Of a DNA stretch of 64,000 bases, positions 25,725 through 35,661 are shown one piece after another; positions within the stretch are counted from its first letter, which is position 1, and each line of letters begins with the position of its first letter. The DNA comes from Exiguobacterium sp. s48. GTDB lineage: Bacteria; Bacillota; Bacilli; Exiguobacteriales; Exiguobacteriaceae. The stretch lies in assembly GCF_018617395.1 (NCBI RefSeq), contig NZ_JACSKC010000001.1:186001-250000 (forward strand), in the 5' to 3' direction. Both the position numbers and the translations under genes were made by a program. Under the pieces are notes generated by a model. That model was not told where the DNA came from. It searched no databases and saw nothing but the letters and a program-made list of their open reading frames with translations.

Positions 25725-28025
25725 ATGGAAAAATTACCAATCCTTCCTTTGCGAGGAGTCGTCGTCTATCCGCTCATCGGTGTGACCATCGATGTCGGAC
25801 GCCCGTTATCCCTTCGGGCGCTCCTTGCCGCAAAGGAGCATGAAACAGATTTGATTGTTGTGACGCAGAAAGAAACAGGGAACGAGTCGCCGGAACCGGA
25901 AGACCTATACACGGTTGGAACGCGTGTCCACATTGCGAAGATGAGTGAATTGTCGAACGAGACGATTCGGGTTCGAATCGTCGGGAAAGAGCGCGTCCGT
26001 GTCGACTCGATTGAATCGACAGATGAAGGATGGTTCGCCAATATCGAGCCGGTCGAACTCGCAGAAGGGGAAGAGGTCGAACGTACGGCACTCGTCCGTC
26101 TGTTAAAAGAACAGTTCGGAAAACTCGTCGCAAACATTAAGGGCATGTCGCCAGATGAGCGTCGTCGTTTCGAAATGTATGAGCGGCTTGAATCACTCAC
26201 GGACTATATCACGTCAAAACTTGATGTCGACGTCGAGCTTCGCCAAGCGATGCTTGAAGAAGCAGATGCCGTCAAGCGAGGACTTGAGCTACTTGAAATC
26301 ATCGCCCATGAGGTCGAAGTGATCGAGCTTGAGCAAGAAATGCGCGAACGGACGAAGAAATCGATTGAACAGTCACAGCGCGAGTATTACTTACGAGAAC
26401 AGATGAAGACGATTCAACAAGAGCTTGGGGACCAGACGCAAGAGTCGGAACCGAACCGTCTTCGTGAGAAGTTAGAAGCGCTCGACTTGCCGGAAACGAC
26501 ACGAAAGAATGTCATGCGTGAAGCGGAACGGTTGAACGTCGTGCCACAAACGTCGCCAGAGTATGCGGTCATTCGTAATTACCTCGACTGGGTCGTGTCT
26601 CTTCCGTGGGGCATCGAAACGGATGATAAGCTTGACGTGAAACACGCGGCGGATGTGCTTGATGACGACCATTACGGCTTAGAATCCGTGAAAGATCGCA
26701 TCCTTGAATATTTGGCCGTTCGTCAGTTGACGAACTCGCTTCGTGGACCAATTCTCTGCCTTGCCGGACCTCCAGGGGTCGGGAAGACGTCGCTTGCCCG
26801 CTCCATCGCTTCTGCACTTGACCGTCACTTCGTCCGTGTTTCGCTCGGTGGCGTGCGCGATGAGGCAGAAATCCGTGGACACCGTCGCACGTATATCGGG
26901 GCGATGCCAGGACGGATCATTCGTGGATTGAAGCAAGCGGAAAGCAAGAACCCGGTCTTCTTGCTCGATGAGATCGACAAGATGGCATCTGACTTTAGAG
27001 GAGACCCAGCATCAGCCATGCTCGAAGTGCTCGACCCGGAACAAAACGTCTCGTTCTCGGACCATTACATCGAAGAACCGTTCGATTTGTCGAACGTCCT
27101 CTTCATCGCGACGGCGAACGATGTCTCGCAAATCCCGGCCCCACTCCTTGACCGGATGGAACTCATCCAAATCGGTGGGTATACGGAACTTGAAAAAGTA
27201 GAGATTGCGAAGCGCCATTTGGTACCGAAACAACTGACAGAGCATGGGTTGAAGAAGAGTCAATTGACGATTAAAGAAGATGCGCTCTATGAAGTCGTGC
27301 GCCGTTACACACGTGAAGCCGGCGTCCGGAACTTAGAACGCGTCATCGGTTCGCTTTGCCGAAAAGCAGCGAAACAAATCGCTATCGGTGAGAAGAAACG
27401 CGTCACGATTTCGAAAAAAGCCATCATCACGTATCTCGGAAAACCGAAGTACCGTTATGGAAAAGGGGAGACCGAGGACTCGATTGGTGCAGTGACAGGT
27501 CTTGCCTATACGGCGTTCGGTGGAGACACGCTAACGATCGAAGTGGCACTCGCTCCAGGGAAAGGTAAACTTCAGTTGACGGGTAAACTCGGGGACGTCA
27601 TGCAGGAGTCGGCACAGACTGCGTATAGCTATGTCCGTGCGAATGCAGAGCGGTTCGGGATCGACCCGACGTTTTACGAGCGACAAGACATCCACATTCA
27701 CGTACCAGAAGGTGCCGTGCCGAAAGACGGTCCGTCAGCCGGGATCACGATTGCAACAGCACTCATTTCCGCGTTGACCGGGAAAAAAGTCCATCGTGAC
27801 GTCGGAATGACCGGGGAGATCACACTCCGTGGACGTGTCTTACCGATCGGTGGATTGAAAGAAAAAGCGCTCGCTGCTCACCGGGCCGGGTTGACGACCA
27901 TCGTCATTCCGAAAGATAATGAGCGAGACATCGATGACATTCAAGAGACGGTACGTGAGAAATTGACGTTCGTTCCCGTGACGACACTCGATGAAGTACT
28001 AGATGTAGCATTTGGAGGAAATTAA
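25725..28025 (+). CDS. lon: ATP-dependent Lon protease
   Basis: 766-residue LonA-type protease. The N-terminal LON substrate domain (~1-200) is followed by a coiled helical region, AAA+ domain (Walker [11 protein letters not shown], Walker [11 protein letters not shown]), and the proteolytic domain with catalytic Ser671 in [10 protein letters not shown] and Lys714 in [14 protein letters not shown] at 25711-25716 sets the ATG at 25725. The sporulation-specific lonB that lies between clpX and lonA in B. subtilis is absent. engB starts immediately after the stop. Confidence 0.97.
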   Translation: MEKLPILPLRGVVVYPLIGVTIDVGRPLSLRALLAAKEHETDLIVVTQKETGNESPEPEDLYTVGTRVHIAKMSELSNETIRVRIVGKERVRVDSIESTDEGWFANIEPVELAEGEEVERTALVRLLKEQFGKLVANIKGMSPDERRRFEMYERLESLTDYITSKLDVDVELRQAMLEEADAVKRGLELLEIIAHEVEVIELEQEMRERTKKSIEQSQREYYLREQMKTIQQELGDQTQESEPNRLREKLEALDLPETTRKNVMREAERLNVVPQTSPEYAVIRNYLDWVVSLPWGIETDDKLDVKHAADVLDDDHYGLESVKDRILEYLAVRQLTNSLRGPILCLAGPPGVGKTSLARSIASALDRHFVRVSLGGVRDEAEIRGHRRTYIGAMPGRIIRGLKQAESKNPVFLLDEIDKMASDFRGDPASAMLEVLDPEQNVSFSDHYIEEPFDLSNVLFIATANDVSQIPAPLLDRMELIQIGGYTELEKVEIAKRHLVPKQLTEHGLKKSQLTIKEDALYEVVRRYTREAGVRNLERVIGSLCRKAAKQIAIGEKKRVTISKKAIITYLGKPKYRYGKGETEDSIGAVTGLAYTAFGGDTLTIEVALAPGKGKLQLTGKLGDVMQESAQTAYSYVRANAERFGIDPTFYERQDIHIHVPEGAVPKDGPSAGITIATALISALTGKKVHRDVGMTGEITLRGRVLPIGGLKEKALAAHRAGLTTIVIPKDNERDIDDIQETVREKLTFVPVTTLDEVLDVAFGGN

Positions 28026-28619
28026 ATGAAGATCAACAAAGCAGAGTTCGTGACGAGTGCCGTCGCGCCAGACCATTATCCGGTCCATGAGTTGCCGGAA
28101 GTGGCACTTGCGGGACGCTCGAACGTCGGGAAATCGTCGTTCATTAATAAGATTTGCCAACGGAAGGCGCTCGCACGGACGTCTTCGAAACCAGGGAAGA
28201 CTCAGACCCTCAACTTCTTCAATATCAATGATGAAATCATGTTCGTTGACGTTCCAGGATACGGTTACGCGAAAGTATCGAAAACGGAACGTGAGAAGTG
28301 GGGCGTCATGATGGAGCAATACTTGACGAGCCAGGAGGCGCTTCGTGGTGTCGTCTTACTCGTCGATATCCGTCATGAACCGACGGGTGATGATGTGACG
28401 ATGTATAACTTCTTGAAGCATTACGAGATTCCAGTCATCGTCGTGGCGACGAAACTCGATAAGATTAAGAAGAGTCAGCGTCAAAAACATGAGGCAGCGG
28501 TGAAACGCAAGCTTCAATTTGATCCATCCGACCGCTTTGTCGCCTTCTCAGCTGAAACGGCAGAAGGAAAAGACGAGGCATGGAAAGCGATTTACGCACT
28601 CATCACAGAGGGTGAATAA
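28026..28619 (+). CDS. engB: Ribosome biogenesis GTPase EngB (YsxC)
   Basis: 197-residue GTPase required for 50S subunit assembly. G1 is [10 protein letters not shown]3 is DVPGYGYA, G4 is TKLDK, and G5 is FSAET. The start follows the lon stop directly, with GGAGG inside lon, so the two are co-translated. The order lon-engB-hem is conserved from B. subtilis, although another gene now separates engB from hemA. Confidence 0.97.
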   Translation: MKINKAEFVTSAVAPDHYPVHELPEVALAGRSNVGKSSFINKICQRKALARTSSKPGKTQTLNFFNINDEIMFVDVPGYGYAKVSKTEREKWGVMMEQYLTSQEALRGVVLLVDIRHEPTGDDVTMYNFLKHYEIPVIVVATKLDKIKKSQRQKHEAAVKRKLQFDPSDRFVAFSAETAEGKDEAWKAIYALITEGE

Positions 28620-28623
28620 GGCG

Positions 28624-28650
28624 AAGGCGAAGGGATTCCTTCGCCTTTTT
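28624..28650 (+). terminator. Terminator of lon-engB
   Basis: GGCGAAGG pairs with CCTTCGCC around GATT (8 bp, extendable), followed by five T. Confidence 0.9.
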
Positions 28651-28729
28651 GTTTTTCTCATCCCGCAAGCGGGTAATTATCGTATAATCATAGTTAGTAC
28701 ATAGTCATAATCGTAAACGAGGTGGGGAA

Positions 28730-29899
28730 ATGCAACGTATGTTTGAAAGCAAATGGTACCGCGCCCTCTTTTGGACGCTGACCATCTTTTTAGTCATTTG
28801 GGTCGGAACACAAATTTCCTTTGTGTTTGAGCCGGTTCAAGTTATTTTGGCACTTGTCACGGTGCCGCTCATTATTTCAGGACTCTTCTTTTACTTTTTG
28901 GTCGGCATCGTCGACTTTTTAGAGAAACGTTTAAAAGGGAAACGAACGTTAGCGGTCGCATTGACATTGATCGGGCTCGTCCTGATCTTCACCATTGTCT
29001 TCAGTGTGCTCGGACCCGTTTTAGGTGAGCAGATCACGTCACTGATCAATGCGATGCCAAGTATCGCGAAAGAACTTCAGCAACAGGCGTTCGCCGTTCG
29101 TGATTCGTTACTTCAAAATGAGTTCTTGTCGCGCTTCATGGCACAAAATGATGAGATGTTCCGTAACTTGACGACGAACATCACATCGTACTTAGGAGAC
29201 CTATTCGGAAACATCGCCTCGTCATTCGGCCAAGTCGTCGGGTTCGTGACGTCAGCGGTCATCACCATTGTCGTCATTCCATTCATGCTCCTGTATATGT
29301 TACTCGACGGGAAACGATTACCGGATGCCATTGTCAAACTGTTGCCATCGAGCTATGAGAAAGAGACACGTCACATCTTGCATGACATGCACGAGACGGT
29401 CCGTAGCTATGTCAACGCGCAGCTACTCGTGGCGTTCTTTGTCGGAATCACCTCGCTCATCGGTCTTTGGATCGTTGGGGTGGATTATGCCATCTTGCTC
29501 GCGCTCTTCATGATGGTGACGAACATCATTCCGTACGTCGGTCCGTTCTTAGGAGCCGCACCGGCAGTCGTCGTCGCGTTTATCCAAGATCCGATCAAAG
29601 TGATTTGGGTCATCGTCGTCATTATCATCGTGCAACAAATCGAATCGAACGTCATCTCGCCGCTCATTCAAGGGAAATCTTTGAAAGTGCACCCGCTCAC
29701 GATCATCATTGTCTTACTCGTGGCTGGGAACTTGGCCGGCATCATCGGAATGCTCATCGCCGTACCGTTCTATGCGGTCGCCAAAACGGTTGTTCAGAAT
29801 ATCGTTCGAATCTACAAACTGAAGGAACGTGAGCAATATTTAGACAAAGAAGAGGCAGAGAGTTCGATTATCACGGACCCGAACTCGCCAAATGCTTAA
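28730..29899 (+). CDS. AI-2E family (PerM-type) membrane protein
   Basis: 389-residue polytopic membrane protein with about eight helices and a periplasm-like loop of helices around residues 100-150. The family segment with TNIIPYVGPFLGAAPA and the later IESNVISPLIQGKSLKVHPL are characteristic of the PF01594 permease family. Members have been linked to autoinducer-2 export or to Na+/H+ exchange; sequence does not decide which. It lies alone between engB and hemA with its own terminator. A TATAAT at 28683-28688 is a possible -10. No such gene sits here in B. subtilis. Confidence 0.88.
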   Translation: MQRMFESKWYRALFWTLTIFLVIWVGTQISFVFEPVQVILALVTVPLIISGLFFYFLVGIVDFLEKRLKGKRTLAVALTLIGLVLIFTIVFSVLGPVLGEQITSLINAMPSIAKELQQQAFAVRDSLLQNEFLSRFMAQNDEMFRNLTTNITSYLGDLFGNIASSFGQVVGFVTSAVITIVVIPFMLLYMLLDGKRLPDAIVKLLPSSYEKETRHILHDMHETVRSYVNAQLLVAFFVGITSLIGLWIVGVDYAILLALFMMVTNIIPYVGPFLGAAPAVVVAFIQDPIKVIWVIVVIIIVQQIESNVISPLIQGKSLKVHPLTIIIVLLVAGNLAGIIGMLIAVPFYAVAKTVVQNIVRIYKLKEREQYLDKEEAESSIITDPNSPNA

Positions 29900-29908
29900 G
29901 AAAAAAGG

Positions 29909-29943
29909 GTAGGAATGGGGTTTCGCCATTTCTACTTCTTTTT
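29909..29943 (+). terminator. Terminator after the AI-2E family gene
   Basis: GTAGGAATGG pairs with CCATTTCTAC (one G-T), followed by a T-rich tract (CTTCTTTTTG). Confidence 0.8.
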
Positions 29944-30009
29944 GTCACAAAAAGTTCTTATTTTATTTCAGGAAAATCAAACAGAAGATTATAGTTCCTA
30001 GATAAAAAT

Positions 30010-30018
30010 TGTTATAAT
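30010..30018 (+). promoter_or_regulatory. Extended -10 promoter of hemA
   Basis: TGT-TATAAT is an extended -10 about 65 nt before the hemA start. The -35 is weak. Confidence 0.6.
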
Positions 30019-30082
30019 GTACGGTAGAGATTGAAAAAGAAGAGACAACCGTCGGTGGATTTTAGATGAGGGGAAGAGATAC

Positions 30083-31429
30083 ATGCATATTGTCGTCGTT
30101 GGACTAAATAACAAGACAGCCCCTGTCGCGATTCGGGAGCAGTTCTCGTTTGGGGAGCAAGAAATCGTGGATGCGATGATTGCACTTCGCGAAGAGAAGA
30201 GCATTTTCGAGTCGGTTATTTTGTCTACGTGTAACCGGACGGAGCTATACGTCGTGACGGACCAACTCCATACGGGTCGTTATTACACGAAACGTTTTTT
30301 GGCGAACTGGTTCGATTTAGAGATGGAACAGTTCACGCCATACTTGTCGATCCGAGAAGGAGAAGAGGCGATTCGCCACTTATTCCGTGTCACATCTGGA
30401 CTCGACTCGATGATCATCGGGGAAACACAAATTTTAGGTCAAGTGAAGACGAGTTTCTTCCGCGCTCAAGAGCATGGAACGACAGGAACGGTCTTCAACA
30501 AATTATTCAAAGAAGCGGTCACACTCGCCAAGCGCGCCCATACGGACACGCAAATTGGGGAAATGTCTGTATCAGTCAGTTCGGCTGCCGTGACGCTTGC
30601 GCAAGAGATGTACCAACAGCTTGAAGACAAACAAGTCGTCGTCGTCGGAGCCGGTGAAACGGGTGAATTGACGACACTCAACTTGTTTGAGGCGGGCGCC
30701 AAACAAATCGCTGTCTTTAACCGGACGGAAAGTAAGGCGAAGGCGGTTGCGGACAAGTTCCAAGGTCGTGCCCATTCAATTCGTGAAATCGCATGCGGAT
30801 TACTCGATGCGGATATTTTAATCAGTTCGACAGGGGCGAAAGACGCCGTCATCGGATATGACGATGTGGCAGCGGCACAATTGTTACGCCGTGAACGTCC
30901 ACTCTTGCTCATTGACATCGCTGTGCCGCGAGATATCGATCCAGCGGTCGCGACACTTCCGGGTGTTCATTTATTCGATGTCGATGATTTGAATGGAATC
31001 GTCAACAAGAATCTTGAGGCACGTCTCGTCGAGGCTGAAAAGATTGAAATGAAAATCGATGAAGCGATTCAAGAGTTCCAAACATGGCTCGTCACGCTCG
31101 GCGTCGTCCCGATCATGAATGAGTTACGTGCCCGTGCCCTTGATATTCAAGAAGACACGATGACGAGTCTAGAGCGTAAACTCGATCACTTGTCGGCACG
31201 TGACAAGAAAGTCATCGGAAAGCATATGAAGTCGATTATCAATCAAATGCTTCGTGATCCGATCGATTATATTAAGGACGCAGCGGCTCAGCCGGATGCG
31301 AACGTTCGGATCGCTCAATTCATCGAGACGTTCGGACTCGATGTCGAGTTGCCGGAACAACCTGTAGACGAAGTGGAAGAAACAGATGCCACTTCGGCTA
31401 AAGCACCACTTCGCGCATTGATGCGCTAA
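30083..31429 (+). CDS. hemA: Glutamyl-tRNA reductase
   Basis: 448-residue first enzyme of the C5 heme pathway, reducing glutamyl-tRNA to glutamate-1-semialdehyde. The catalytic cysteine is in ILSTCNRTELYVV. The NADPH Rossmann motif VVVVGAGETGELT lies mid-protein and the C-terminal dimerisation helices follow. In B. subtilis hemX comes next; here hemX is missing and an intrinsic terminator separates hemA from hemC. Confidence 0.97.
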   Translation: MHIVVVGLNNKTAPVAIREQFSFGEQEIVDAMIALREEKSIFESVILSTCNRTELYVVTDQLHTGRYYTKRFLANWFDLEMEQFTPYLSIREGEEAIRHLFRVTSGLDSMIIGETQILGQVKTSFFRAQEHGTTGTVFNKLFKEAVTLAKRAHTDTQIGEMSVSVSSAAVTLAQEMYQQLEDKQVVVVGAGETGELTTLNLFEAGAKQIAVFNRTESKAKAVADKFQGRAHSIREIACGLLDADILISSTGAKDAVIGYDDVAAAQLLRRERPLLLIDIAVPRDIDPAVATLPGVHLFDVDDLNGIVNKNLEARLVEAEKIEMKIDEAIQEFQTWLVTLGVVPIMNELRARALDIQEDTMTSLERKLDHLSARDKKVIGKHMKSIINQMLRDPIDYIKDAAAQPDANVRIAQFIETFGLDVELPEQPVDEVEETDATSAKAPLRALMR

Positions 31430-31435
31430 CAAGAC

Positions 31436-31461
31436 AAAAAGGCGACGTGTGTCGCCTTTTT
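31436..31461 (+). terminator. Intrinsic terminator between hemA and hemC
   Basis: GGCGAC pairs with GTCGCC around GTGT, with AAAAA/TTTTT extending the stem and supplying the T-run. It lies 20 nt before hemC and no new promoter is visible, so it may attenuate the operon. Confidence 0.75.
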
Positions 31462-31481
31462 CTATGAAGGAGAGATTGAAC

Positions 31482-32399
31482 ATGCGGAAAATCATTGTCG
31501 GCTCACGCCGTTCCCAACTCGCCATGACTCAAACGAAATGGGTCATCGAGCAATTGAAGCAAGCTGGAGCACAAAACGACTTCGAGATTAAAGAAATCGT
31601 GACGAAAGGGGACCAAATCGTCGACGTACAATTGTCGAAGGTCGGTGGGAAAGGTCTATTCGTCAAAGAGATTCAACAACAGATGCTCGATGGGGACATC
31701 GATTTCGCCGTACACAGTATGAAAGACGTTCCGGCCGAACTACCAGAAGAACTCTATATCAGCTGTATGCCAAAACGTGTCGATGCGCGTGACGTCCTCA
31801 TCTGTGAGAACGGATACACGTTCGAGACGCTTCCGAAAGGTTCGATTGTTGGAACGAGTTCACTCCGTCGTGGTGCTCAGATCTTAGCGGCACGTCCTGA
31901 CCTTGAGATTCAATGGATCCGTGGAAACATCGATACGCGTCTGAAAAAGTTAGACTCGGAGAACTACAACGCCATCTTGCTCGCGAAAGCAGGACTCGAG
32001 CGAATGGGGTGGACAGATCGTGTCGACTTTGAAGCGCTCGACCCGGACGTCATGGTACCGGCTGTCGGACAAGGCGTACTCGCCATTGAAAGCCGCAAGA
32101 ACGATGCAGAAGTGACTTCAGTGCTTCAATTGTTACACGATGATGTGACGGCGAAAGCGGCGACGGCGGAACGAACTTTCTTAAAAGCCATCGAAGGAAG
32201 CTGTCACGTACCGGTCGGCGGTTATGCGACGGTCGACGGTGACGACGTGACGCTCACAGGCCTCATCGCGTCAGTGGACGGGAAAGAAGTGCTTCGCGTG
32301 ACGAAGACGTCAACGGACGGGGTCGCACTCGGACAAGCAGTCGCAGAAGAATTGCTCGGTCGTGGCGGACGTGAAATCCTCGCCTCGGTCAATGAGTGA
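31482..32399 (+). CDS. hemC: Porphobilinogen deaminase (hydroxymethylbilane synthase)
   Basis: 305-residue enzyme joining four porphobilinogens. The N-terminal VGSRRSQLAMTQT motif, the DFAVHSMKDVP segment with active-site aspartate, TSSLRRGAQI, and the dipyrromethane-binding cysteine in EGSCHVPVGG are all present. AAGGAGAG precedes the ATG at 31482. Its end overlaps hemD by 8 nt. Confidence 0.97.
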   Translation: MRKIIVGSRRSQLAMTQTKWVIEQLKQAGAQNDFEIKEIVTKGDQIVDVQLSKVGGKGLFVKEIQQQMLDGDIDFAVHSMKDVPAELPEELYISCMPKRVDARDVLICENGYTFETLPKGSIVGTSSLRRGAQILAARPDLEIQWIRGNIDTRLKKLDSENYNAILLAKAGLERMGWTDRVDFEALDPDVMVPAVGQGVLAIESRKNDAEVTSVLQLLHDDVTAKAATAERTFLKAIEGSCHVPVGGYATVDGDDVTLTGLIASVDGKEVLRVTKTSTDGVALGQAVAEELLGRGGREILASVNE

Positions 32400-33057
32400 C
32401 GTCTGGTACACGGGAACGAAACGAATGACCGCTTCGCAACGAGCACGGCTCGAGGCGAGCGGTCTTTCCGTTCATCATGTCCCGCTCATTCAGACGAGAG
32501 AGACGCACATCCCACCACCCGTGGAACGATTCGATTGGCTCGTCGTGACGAGTCAAAACGCGGTGCCCGCCCTTCAAAATCTGACGCGGGACGTGAAAGT
32601 CGCCGCTGTCGGAGAGAAGACGAAACGGGCACTTGAAGCGGAAGGGTTTACCGTCTCACTCATGCCGGAGACGTATACGGGTGAGGCGCTCTTTCAAGAG
32701 TTACGTGAAGTCGTGTCAACCGAGGAGGTCGTCTTGTTCGCACGTGGCAATTTGGCGAACACGAAGCACATGACGATGCTCTCTCACGTGCAGGACTGGG
32801 TCGTCTACGAGACGATTCCAGTGCCGCTAACACCGGCGCAACAGCAACAACTCGAAACCGTAAAGGCGATGCTCGTCTTGAGCCCGTCGGCCGTCGAGGC
32901 GCTCACACCACACTTGTCCCACTTCAACGGGACGTGGTACGCCATCGGTGAAGTGACCGGACGTGCCATCCGACAAGTGTCGACGTTACCGGTACGAGTG
33001 CCAGAATGTTATACTATGGATGCATTAATACAGTGTGTAGGGGAGGATTTTTCATGA
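32392..33057 (+). CDS. hemD: Uroporphyrinogen-III synthase
   Basis: 221-residue enzyme closing hydroxymethylbilane to uroporphyrinogen III. It is poorly conserved, as is usual for the family. The bilobed pattern is seen with [25 protein letters not shown] and a late [12 protein letters not shown]. It is somewhat short against ~250-260 residues. The assignment rests on these motifs and on its place between hemC and hemB, overlapping both. The ATG at 32392 within the end of hemC gives a natural N-terminus. Confidence 0.88.
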   Translation: MSDVWYTGTKRMTASQRARLEASGLSVHHVPLIQTRETHIPPPVERFDWLVVTSQNAVPALQNLTRDVKVAAVGEKTKRALEAEGFTVSLMPETYTGEALFQELREVVSTEEVVLFARGNLANTKHMTMLSHVQDWVVYETIPVPLTPAQQQQLETVKAMLVLSPSAVEALTPHLSHFNGTWYAIGEVTGRAIRQVSTLPVRVPECYTMDALIQCVGEDFS

Positions 33058-34034
33058 ACCAGTTTGACCGTCACCGTCGTCTTCGCTCATCGAAGTCGAT
33101 GCGTGCCCTCGTACGTGAAAATCATGTTCGAAAAGAAGATTTGATTTACCCGCTCTTCATCATTGAAGGGACTAACATTAAACGTGAAGTCAGCTCGATG
33201 CCTGGCGTCTTTAATTATTCACTTGACCGACTCGAAGAAGAAATCAAAGAAATCGTCGACCTCGGTCTCCAATCTGTGCTCTTGTTCGGCGTGCCGGAAC
33301 ATAAAGACCCAGAAGGCAGTGAAGCGTATCACGATCACGGCATCGTCCAAGAAGCGATCCGTAAAGTAAAAGAGTGGGCACCACAGCTCACGGTCATCGC
33401 CGATACGTGCCTCTGTGAATACACGTCGACAGGTCACTGTGGCCTTGTGAAGGACGGGGACGTCGATAACGACGCATCGCTTCCACTTCACGTCCAGACA
33501 GCCATCACGCAAGCACAAGCGGGTGCCGATATCATCGCACCGAGCTCGATGATGGACGGATTCGTCGCAGCTATCCGTGAAGGTCTCGACCAGAACGGAT
33601 TCAGTCACATTCCAATCATGAGCTATGGCGTCAAATATGCGTCAGCCTATTACGGACCGTTCCGTGACGCTGCCCAATCGGCTCCTGGGGAAGGCGACCG
33701 TAAAGGGTATCAGATGGACCCGGCGAACCGTCGTGAGGCGTTCCGTGAGTCACAATCGGACGTCGAACAAGGTGCCGACTTCATGATCGTCAAACCGGCT
33801 CTCGCCTTCATGGACATCATCCGTGACATGCGCGACTCACTCGATATGCCAATCGTGGCGTATAACGTGAGCGGAGAGTACGCGATGATTAAAGCCGCGT
33901 CACTCAACGACTGGGTCGACGAAGAACGCATCGTCATGGAGACGATGGTCGGATTCAAACGTGCCGGTGCCGATCTCATCGTCACGTATTTCGCAAAAGA
34001 CGTCTGTCGCTATTTGGAAGGAGACTACGCATGA
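33054..34034 (+). CDS. hemB: Delta-aminolevulinic acid dehydratase (porphobilinogen synthase)
   Basis: 326-residue enzyme condensing two aminolevulinates. The zinc-binding cysteines are in [14 protein letters not shown], so it is a zinc-dependent type. Schiff-base lysines lie in [15 protein letters not shown] and [19 protein letters not shown] precedes the ATG at 33054, which overlaps the hemD stop; the longer frame from 33006 is a hemD shadow. Confidence 0.97.
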   Translation: MNQFDRHRRLRSSKSMRALVRENHVRKEDLIYPLFIIEGTNIKREVSSMPGVFNYSLDRLEEEIKEIVDLGLQSVLLFGVPEHKDPEGSEAYHDHGIVQEAIRKVKEWAPQLTVIADTCLCEYTSTGHCGLVKDGDVDNDASLPLHVQTAITQAQAGADIIAPSSMMDGFVAAIREGLDQNGFSHIPIMSYGVKYASAYYGPFRDAAQSAPGEGDRKGYQMDPANRREAFRESQSDVEQGADFMIVKPALAFMDIIRDMRDSLDMPIVAYNVSGEYAMIKAASLNDWVDEERIVMETMVGFKRAGADLIVTYFAKDVCRYLEGDYA

Positions 34035-35335
34035 CATACAACCAAACGCGCTCACAAGAAGCGTTCGAACAAGCCCGCCCGCTCATGCCAGGCGGTGTCA
34101 ACAGTCCGGTCCGTGCCTACAAATCGGTCGGCATGACGCCAATCTTCGCCGAACGCGGTGAAGGCTCACGCGTCTATGACATCGACGGCAACGAGTATAT
34201 CGATTATGTCCTCTCATGGGGACCACTCATCCTCGGTCACCGTGACCCTGTCGTCACGAAAGCGATTCAAGAACAAGCCGAAAAAGGCTGGACGTTCGGG
34301 ACGCCGACTGAGCTTGAGACGAAGATGGCAGAACTCGTCATCGACCGCGTTCCGTCAATCGAGATGGTCCGTATGGTCAACTCGGGTACGGAAGCGACAA
34401 TGGCGGCACTTCGCCTCGCACGTGGCTACACAGGGAAGACGAAAATCTTGAAGTTCGAAGGATGCTACCATGGACACGGTGACTCGCTTCTCATCAAAGC
34501 CGGGTCTGGTGTCGCGACGCTCGGTCTCCCGGACTCACCAGGGGTACCGAAAGAACTCGCGAGCCATACGCTCACGGTTCCTTACAATGACTTAGATGCA
34601 GTCCGCGTCGCCTTTGAGAAATACGGTGACGACCTCGCTGGCGTCATCGTCGAACCGGCCGCAGGAAACATGGGCTTCGTACCACCACAACCAGGATTCC
34701 TCGAAGGACTCCGCGAGATCACGGAACAAAACGGCGCGCTTCTCATCTTTGATGAGGTCATGACGGGCTTCCGTGTCGGGTACAACTGTGCACAAGGGTA
34801 CTTCGGTGTCACACCGGACCTCACATGTCTCGGGAAGGTCATCGGTGGTGGACTTCCGGTCGGTGCATATGGTGGGAAACATGAAATCATGGAACAAATC
34901 GCACCGCAAGGTCCGATCTATCAAGCGGGTACGCTCTCGGGTAACCCACTCGCGATGATTGCCGGTTACACGACACTCTCGCAACTGAAGCCTGAGCACT
35001 ACGCCGAGTTCGAGCGTAAGGCAGATCGTCTCGCGGAAGGCTTCACGCAGGCCGGTGAGAAATACAACATCCCGCACGACACGAACCGTGCCGGCTCGAT
35101 GTTCGGTTTCTTCTTCACGAACGAGAAAGTAACGAACTTCGAGAAAGCGAAATCGGCGAACCTCGAGATGTTCCGTTCGTACTATCAGAAGATGGCGGCG
35201 CGTGGCGTCTTCTTGCCACCGTCACAGTTTGAAGGATTGTTCCTCTCGACGGCTCATACGGATGAGGATATCGAGAAGACGATTGCAGCGGTCGAGGCGA
35301 CGTTCAAGGAGCTTCAAGAAGAGTTTTCACTCTAA
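34031..35335 (+). CDS. hemL: Glutamate-1-semialdehyde 2,1-aminomutase
   Basis: 434-residue PLP-dependent aminomutase forming 5-aminolevulinate. The PLP site shows [35 protein letters not shown] and the Schiff-base lysine in [14 protein letters not shown]. It is coupled to hemB by ATGA. It is the last gene of hemA-CDBL. ysxE and spoVID, which follow in B. subtilis, are absent and the valS T-box comes directly after. Confidence 0.97.
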   Translation: MTYNQTRSQEAFEQARPLMPGGVNSPVRAYKSVGMTPIFAERGEGSRVYDIDGNEYIDYVLSWGPLILGHRDPVVTKAIQEQAEKGWTFGTPTELETKMAELVIDRVPSIEMVRMVNSGTEATMAALRLARGYTGKTKILKFEGCYHGHGDSLLIKAGSGVATLGLPDSPGVPKELASHTLTVPYNDLDAVRVAFEKYGDDLAGVIVEPAAGNMGFVPPQPGFLEGLREITEQNGALLIFDEVMTGFRVGYNCAQGYFGVTPDLTCLGKVIGGGLPVGAYGGKHEIMEQIAPQGPIYQAGTLSGNPLAMIAGYTTLSQLKPEHYAEFERKADRLAEGFTQAGEKYNIPHDTNRAGSMFGFFFTNEKVTNFEKAKSANLEMFRSYYQKMAARGVFLPPSQFEGLFLSTAHTDEDIEKTIAAVEATFKELQEEFSL

Positions 35336-35337
35336 TC

Positions 35338-35366
35338 TTGACTGCTGACGTTTCTGTCGCTACAAT
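35338..35366 (+). promoter_or_regulatory. Promoter of valS
   Basis: TTGACT (35338-35343), 17 nt, TACAAT (35361-35366). The expected start just upstream of the T-box leader fits. Confidence 0.8.
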
Positions 35367-35379
35367 TATTTAACAGATA

Positions 35380-35630
35380 CGATGAAAAGCATTGATGAGG
35401 AGTAGTACGCATCCTCCATTCCTTTTAGAGACGCGACCGCTTGGTGAAAGGTTGCGAGGGATGGACGCGGAAGTCGCCTCGGAGCTGACTTTCTGAATGG
35501 AGTAGGAAAGTTCGGTCCATCGACCGTTATTCGATTTTGAGGGCGCCACTTGTTGGCGAACTAAGGTGGTACCGCGGAAGATCACGGCTTCTTTCGTCCT
35601 TAGCGTATAGGACGAGAGAAGCCGTTTTTG
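35380..35630 (+). promoter_or_regulatory. T-box riboswitch (valine) upstream of valS
   Basis: The T-box sequence AAGGTGGTACCGCG lies at 35563-35576. Stem I begins with GATGA...GGAGTAG. Its 3' strand has GGAA-GTC-GCCTC at 35469-35480, where GTC (35473-35475) fits the specifier loop and is a valine codon. The intrinsic terminator pairs CGGCTTCTTTCGTCCT (35585-35600) with AGGACGAGAGAAGCCG (35609-35624), then five T. Uncharged tRNA-Val would favour the antiterminator and valS expression. Confidence 0.95.
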
Positions 35631-35661
35631 TGTTCATTATTATATAGAGGAGGCGCCCCAC

